Positions 7,754 to 11,225 of a stretch of DNA of 11,225 nt are shown piece by piece. The notes under the pieces were generated by a model, which worked only from the letters and a program-made list of their open reading frames with translations, did no database searches and was not told the DNA's origin. The first letter of the stretch is position 1. Each line of letters starts with the position of its first letter. The position numbers and the translations under genes were made by a program. The stretch is from contig JASHVB010000802.1 in assembly GCA_030039695.1 (NCBI GenBank), positions 1-11,225 of the forward strand. The letters run 5' to 3'. Source of the stretch: Acetobacteraceae bacterium (lineage in GTDB: Bacteria; Pseudomonadota; Alphaproteobacteria; Acetobacterales; Acetobacteraceae).

Positions 7754-8992
7754 ATGGCATCCGAACTGCAGCCTCCCCGCGGCACCCACGACCTGATCGG
7801 CGAGGATCAGCGCCGCCACACCCACGTGGTGGAAACGGCCCGCCGTATCGCCGCGCTCTACGGCTTCGACGAATGGACCACGCCGGTGTTCGAGGATACC
7901 CGCGTGTTCTCGCGCACGCTTGGTGAAACCTCCGATGTGGTCACCAAGGAGATGTACAGCTTCAACGACCGCGGCGGCGATCCGATCACGCTGCGTCCGG
8001 AGGCGACCGCCGGCATCTGCCGTGCCTTGGTGTCCAACGGTCTAACCCAGTCGCTGCCACAGAAGGTATTCATGGCGGGACCGATGTTCCGCTACGAGCG
8101 TCCGCAGAAGGGCCGCTACCGACAGTTTCATCAGATCGACATCGAGGTTCTGGGCACCGCCGAGCCGATGGCTGATGCCGAAGTGATCGCCTGTGGCTGG
8201 GCCATTCTGCGGGCGCTGGGGGTGGCCGGCGAAACAGTACTGGAGATCAACACCCTCGGCGACGCCGAGAGCCGCGATGCCTATCGGACGGCTCTGATCA
8301 GCTACTTCACCCGACACCGCGACGCGCTGTCGAAGGACAGCCTGGAGCGGCTCGAGCGCAACCCGCTGCGCATCCTCGACAGCAAGGACGAGGGTGACCG
8401 CCGCCTGATCGCCAACGCGCCGGTGATCGTCGGCCACCTCACCGACGAAGCGGCCGCGTTCTACGCCGGTCTGCGCAGCTGGCTGGACCGCTTCGGTGTG
8501 CCCTACCGGGAGAACCCGCGCATCGTCCGCGGCCTCGACTATTACGGCCATACCGCGTTCGAGTTCGTCACCAGCAAGCTCGGCGCACAGGGGACGGTGA
8601 TGGGCGGCGGGCGTTACGACGGACTGGTGCAGGAGATGGGCGGCCCGCCCACACCTGCGGTGGGCCTCGCCGCGGGAATCGAGCGGCTGGCCATGCTGAT
8701 GGACGCTCCACCGCACGCGACAGCGCCGGTCGCGGTGGTACCGATCGGCCAGGCGGTGGAACGAGCGGCGCTCGAAATTCTGCAATCGCTCCGCTCCGCC
8801 GGCGTACGGGCAGAGATGGCGTATCGCGGCAATCTGCGCCGACGGATGGAGCGCGCCAACCGGATCGGCGCCCGGGCCGCGGTCATCCTGGGGCCGGACG
8901 ACCTGGCGCAGGGTGTGGCGCAGGTGAAGCACCTGGAGACCGGCGAGCAGGATGCGGTGCCTATCGCTGACGTTGTGAGACGGCTCCAATGA
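7754..8992 (+). CDS. hisS: Histidine--tRNA ligase
   Basis: This class II synthetase joins histidine to tRNA(His) in the cytoplasm as a homodimer. The product is 412 residues, near the family norm of about 420. It starts [12 protein letters not shown], as typical HisRS do, which is why the ATG at 7754 is preferred over the 94-codon in-frame extension upstream. Motif 2 is [14 protein letters not shown] at 112-125, with Arg113 contacting ATP. The histidine A motif is RGLDYYG at 259-265, with Arg259 at the same number as the essential arginine of the E. coli enzyme. GGGRYDGL and the motif 3 region GLAAGIERL follow. The C-terminal 80 residues form the anticodon-binding domain (VAVVPIG...[13 protein letters not shown]). 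Motif 2 is the canonical bacterial form, not the NEKPGPGRFRQF form found in Rhizobiales and Caulobacterales. prfA follows after 151 nt. No obvious ribosome site is present. Confidence 0.97.
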   Translation: MASELQPPRGTHDLIGEDQRRHTHVVETARRIAALYGFDEWTTPVFEDTRVFSRTLGETSDVVTKEMYSFNDRGGDPITLRPEATAGICRALVSNGLTQSLPQKVFMAGPMFRYERPQKGRYRQFHQIDIEVLGTAEPMADAEVIACGWAILRALGVAGETVLEINTLGDAESRDAYRTALISYFTRHRDALSKDSLERLERNPLRILDSKDEGDRRLIANAPVIVGHLTDEAAAFYAGLRSWLDRFGVPYRENPRIVRGLDYYGHTAFEFVTSKLGAQGTVMGGGRYDGLVQEMGGPPTPAVGLAAGIERLAMLMDAPPHATAPVAVVPIGQAVERAALEILQSLRSAGVRAEMAYRGNLRRRMERANRIGARAAVILGPDDLAQGVAQVKHLETGEQDAVPIADVVRRLQ

Positions 8993-9099
8993 GCGTGGCA
9001 CCGTTGCAGCCGTCGAGCATGGCGCCATCCCGCCTCCCGTTGAGGCAGTGCGAAGCAAGGACGCGCGCACCCTGTGGGTTTGGCGCAACACCCGCCTTC

Positions 9100-9135
9100 C
9101 TTCCCGCGCGCCTCTGCCACGCGGCGAGCGGGAGG
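9100..9135 (+). promoter_or_regulatory. Imperfect hairpin that pairs with the prfA Shine-Dalgarno sequence
   Basis: The 5' arm at 9100-9107 (CTTCCCGC) pairs with 9128-9135 (GCGGGAGG) over eight bases with one G-U pair. After a single G/A mismatch, CGCC at 9109-9112 pairs with GGCG at 9123-9126, leaving a ten-base loop. The 3' arm contains GGAGG of the prfA ribosome site (GGAGGA, 9131-9136; ATG at 9144). If it forms in the mRNA it would mask the ribosome site. It may equally be a palindromic repeat that happens to supply the site; no experimental evidence is available from sequence alone. Confidence 0.4.
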
Positions 9136-9143
9136 ATGGGGCC

Positions 9144-10199
9144 ATGAGCTTCGCCGCCAAACTCGACCGCATCTCGGCCCGCGCCGACGAGCTCCGCGCG
9201 ATGCTTGCCGAGGGCATGAGCGGGGACGCGTTCGTAAAGGCGTCGAAGGAGCTCGCCGAACTCGATCCGGTCGTCGCGCGCGTTGAGGAGCTCCGGGCCG
9301 CGGAACATGCACAGGCGGAAACAGAAGTCCTTCTGTCTGACCCGGAAATGCGCGACCTGGCGGAAGCTGAACTGCGCGCGCTGAAAGCGCAGATCCCGGC
9401 GCTGCAGCACGAAATCCGCCTGGCGTTGCTGCCAAAAGATGCCGCCGACGAGCGCTCCGGCATCCTGGAAATCCGCCCCGCCGCCGGCGGCGACGAGGCT
9501 GCTCTGTTCGCTGCGGAATTGTTTGCGATGTACCAGCGCTACGCCGATTTGCACGGCTGGCGGTTTGAAATCCTGGAGTACAGCGACACCGAGCTCGGCG
9601 GGCTGAAGGAGGGCATCGCCGAGATCACCGGCCGTGGCGTGTTCGCGCGCCTGAAATACGAGTCGGGTGTGCATCGGGTGCAGCGTGTGCCGGAGACGGA
9701 AAGCCAAGGGCGCATCCACACCTCCACGGTGACGGTCGCGGTGCTACCGGAGGCCGAGGAAGTGGACGTCCAGATCGACGAAAACGACCTGCGCATCGAC
9801 GTTTATCGCGCGTCCGGCGCCGGCGGTCAGCACGTCAACAAGACCGAAAGCGCGGTGCGGATCACGCATCTGCCGACTGGCATCGTGGTGGCAATGCAGG
9901 AGGAGAAGAGCCAGCACAAGAATCGCGCCAAGGCGATGAAGATTCTGCGTGCACGGTTATACGAACAGCAACGAGCGGCACTGCATGCGACACGCGCGGC
10001 AGACCGAAAGTCACAGGTGGGCACGGGCGATCGCTCGGAACGCATCCGCACTTACAATTTCCCGCAAGGGCGGGTGTCGGATCATCGGATCAACCTGACG
10101 CTGTACAAAATCGACCGCGTCATGGCGGGCGAGTTGGACGAATTCATCGACGCGCTGATCGCCGAGGACCAGGCTGCCAAACTGGCAGCTGAAGAATGA
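9144..10199 (+). CDS. prfA: Peptide chain release factor 1
   Basis: RF1 reads UAA and UAG in the ribosomal A site and triggers release of the finished protein. The product is 351 residues. Domain 1 is a coiled helical region (1-95). The core carries the codon-recognition tripeptide P-E-T at 183-185 in [14 protein letters not shown], the PxT form that marks RF1 (RF2 has SPF). [18 protein letters not shown] holds the universal GGQ at 227-229. The C-terminal part has [10 protein letters not shown] and [19 protein letters not shown]. Gln229 is the residue methylated by PrmC, encoded next. The ATG at 9144 has GGAGGA seven bases upstream and gives a standard N-terminus; a GTG further upstream in frame at 9048 would add 32 unrelated residues. 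It is probably transcribed with hisS and prmC, with a hairpin over its ribosome site. Confidence 0.98.
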   Translation: MSFAAKLDRISARADELRAMLAEGMSGDAFVKASKELAELDPVVARVEELRAAEHAQAETEVLLSDPEMRDLAEAELRALKAQIPALQHEIRLALLPKDAADERSGILEIRPAAGGDEAALFAAELFAMYQRYADLHGWRFEILEYSDTELGGLKEGIAEITGRGVFARLKYESGVHRVQRVPETESQGRIHTSTVTVAVLPEAEEVDVQIDENDLRIDVYRASGAGGQHVNKTESAVRITHLPTGIVVAMQEEKSQHKNRAKAMKILRARLYEQQRAALHATRAADRKSQVGTGDRSERIRTYNFPQGRVSDHRINLTLYKIDRVMAGELDEFIDALIAEDQAAKLAAEE

Positions 10200-11176
10200 A
10201 TCCGGCCCGCAAAGCGGGAGAGATCGCCGCACGAGGTGCGGTGGGTGAAGGTGCTCCAGCAGCCCCGGGTTCGACTGGAGGCGGTGTACCTGTCATCGCA
10301 CCCTCCCCCTCGATGCCACGCATCTCGGCTGCTCCCGCTCCGCGGGCGAGGTTGATGGAACGCGGCTGTTCGATCCTCCGCGCTGCCGGCATCGACAGTC
10401 CGCGCCGCGAAGCCCGGCTTTTGCTTGCGCATGCCCTTGAGATCACCATGGCGGACCTCCTGCGCGACCCGCACCGCCTGGCCGATCCGGCGCCCTATGA
10501 AAGCGTGCTCGCCCGCCGCGCGGCGCGGGAACCCCTCGCCTACATCCTCGGCGAGCGCGAATTCTGGAGCCTGAACTTCGCTGTCACGCCCGCCACCCTC
10601 ATTCCCCGCCCCGAATCGGAAATCCTGATCGAAGCCGCCCTGGCCGCATTCGCCGACCGTCCGCCGCCGCGGCGCGTCCTCGACCTCGGCAGCGGGAGCG
10701 GCTGTCTGCTACTCGCGGCCCTCCATGAATTCTCGCACGCCTTCGGCATTGGCGTTGATCGCTCGGTCGCGGCGCTCCGGCTCGCTGCCACCAACGCCGC
10801 TGCTCTCGGCCTTGCCGATCGCGCCGTGTTTCTCTGCGCCGACTGGAGCACCCCACTGCGCGCCCGCTTCGATCTGATCTTGTGCAACCCGCCGTACATC
10901 CCTACGTCAGCGATTGGCGGCCTGATGCCCGAGGTGGCCCGCCACGAACCTGCTACCGCGCTTGACGGCGGCGCAGACGGATTGGCGGCCTATCGCCAAA
11001 TCATCGCGTGCTTGCGCTGCCTGCTTCCGCGGGAGGGAGTCGCGATACTGGAGCTGGGCTTCGGCCAGGACGCGGCGGTCGCGGCGTTGGCCGGGACGTG
11101 CGGCATGGCTGCCACAACTCGGCCTGATTTGGCCGGCATCCCTCGGGCGATGGTGTTGACTCGGACGACGGTATGA
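10196..11176 (+). CDS. prmC: Peptide chain release factor N(5)-glutamine methyltransferase
   Basis: PrmC uses S-adenosylmethionine to methylate the glutamine of the GGQ motif in release factors, raising their activity. Numbering from the longest start, residues 85-140 match the family's N-terminal substrate domain and linker ([19 protein letters not shown]). SAM-binding motif I is [13 protein letters not shown] from 161, and the catalytic NPPY is at 231-234, followed by [18 protein letters not shown]. The listed ATG overlaps the prfA stop (ATGA at 10196-10199), a classic coupling arrangement, and gives 326 residues. An ATG at 10313 gives 287 residues, the normal family length. The 39 codons between have only 20 G/C third positions against 28 in the next 39, are Ala/Gly/Pro-rich and contain hairpins, so the true start may be 10313 (no ribosome site there) or 10355 (GAGG, too close). 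Function is certain, the start is not. Confidence 0.95.
   Translation: MNPARKAGEIAARGAVGEGAPAAPGSTGGGVPVIAPSPSMPRISAAPAPRARLMERGCSILRAAGIDSPRREARLLLAHALEITMADLLRDPHRLADPAPYESVLARRAAREPLAYILGEREFWSLNFAVTPATLIPRPESEILIEAALAAFADRPPPRRVLDLGSGSGCLLLAALHEFSHAFGIGVDRSVAALRLAATNAAALGLADRAVFLCADWSTPLRARFDLILCNPPYIPTSAIGGLMPEVARHEPATALDGGADGLAAYRQIIACLRCLLPREGVAILELGFGQDAAVAALAGTCGMAATTRPDLAGIPRAMVLTRTTV
10206..10346. repeat. Cluster of short REP-like hairpins at the prfA-prmC junction
   Basis: Three compact inverted repeats occur within 141 bases just after the prfA stop: CCCGC-AAA-GCGGG at 10206-10218; CCGCAC-GAG-GTGCGG at 10227-10241, extendable by a G-T and a C-G pair to 10225-10243; and CCCGC-TCC-GCGGG at 10334-10346. 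The first and last share the same 5-bp stem with different 3-base loops and flanking GAG-rich bases, the look of dispersed intergenic palindromes seen in many GC-rich proteobacteria. They lie inside the longest prmC reading frame. Genome-wide copy number cannot be judged from one window. Confidence 0.45.
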
Positions 11177-11185
11177 AAAAACCGT

Positions 11186-11214
11186 TTGGCACGACGGGAT
11201 GGGCGGTCTAGCTT
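11186..11214 (+). promoter_or_regulatory. Weak promoter-like pair downstream of prmC
   Basis: TTGGCA at 11186-11191 matches a -35 box at five of six positions. TAGCTT at 11209-11214, 17 bases later, matches a -10 box at only three of six. A start codon candidate (ATG 11221) follows seven bases after, which would make a leaderless or nearly leaderless transcript if both are real. This is suggestive only. Confidence 0.2.
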
Positions 11215-11222
11215 GCGCCCAT
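11199..11222. repeat. Perfect 7-bp inverted repeat at the right edge
   Basis: ATGGGCG at 11199-11205 and CGCCCAT at 11216-11222 are exact reverse complements separated by ten bases. The right half includes AT of a possible start codon at 11221-11223 and the spacer covers the weak -10 box, so an operator or a start-masking hairpin is conceivable. No T run is visible before the window ends, so it cannot be called a terminator of prmC. No gene can be supported after 11176 within the window. Confidence 0.35.
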
Positions 11223-11225
11223 GGC

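Noticed and set aside
9019..9028. ATGGCGCCAT palindrome between hisS and prfA as an operator
   Set aside because: A single 10-base loopless palindrome is common by chance in GC-rich DNA, and nothing around it supports regulation.
8042..9463. 473-codon minus-strand open frame across hisS and prfA
   Set aside because: It spans two certain genes and their spacer; the composition is Ser/Arg/Ala-rich with no recognisable family, as expected of an antisense frame in GC-rich DNA.
11174..11200. Minus-strand terminator after prmC (CCGT...ACGG followed by six T on the complement)
   Set aside because: The stem is just 4 bp, and no minus-strand gene entering from the right can be seen.

Overview
This window looks like a chromosomal housekeeping segment of a GC-rich alphaproteobacterium. 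A Rhodospirillales/Acetobacteraceae-type genome is my best guess, inferred from gene content and not proven by the sequence. The reasons are strong G/C bias at third codon positions, the order glyS-ppdK and hisS-prfA-prmC, an alphaproteobacterial-style ProXp-ala editing protein, and a HisRS of the canonical bacterial type. The theme is translation: two aminoacyl-tRNA synthetases, a tRNA proofreading deacylase, release factor 1 and its methyltransferase.

Left block (1-5282, + strand): two small tandem paralogues resembling VapB antitoxins (the first cut by the window edge) lead directly into glyS, the GlyRS beta subunit, and then ppdK, pyruvate phosphate dikinase. Gaps are 39, 22 and 10 nt, so this is probably one operon. 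By analogy with other alphaproteobacteria glyQ would lie just left of the window. No PIN-domain toxin is visible beside the antitoxin-like genes.

Middle block (5283-7359): about 330 bases without an intact gene hold a frameshifted C-terminal scrap of an IS630-type (DDE_3) transposase. Two minus-strand genes follow, an MFS transporter and, 20 nt downstream of it, ProXp-ala, which clears Ala-tRNA(Pro). They converge on ppdK.

Right block (7360-11225): a 394-nt divergent intergenic region precedes hisS. Then come prfA, whose Shine-Dalgarno sequence lies in the arm of a 12-bp imperfect hairpin, and prmC. The first 39 codons of the longest prmC reading frame are palindrome-rich, have low GC3 and are probably not ancestral coding sequence. 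HisRS charges tRNA; RF1 ends translation at UAA/UAG; PrmC methylates the GGQ glutamine of RF1, so prfA and prmC are functional partners. The window ends 49 nt past prmC in an inverted repeat overlapping a possible next start codon.

I saw no CRISPR array, rRNA or tRNA gene, prophage or intact mobile element. Most genes are ordinary. The items worth a second look are the toxin-less VapB-like pair in the glyS operon, the transposase scrap, the prfA hairpin and the prmC 5' end.
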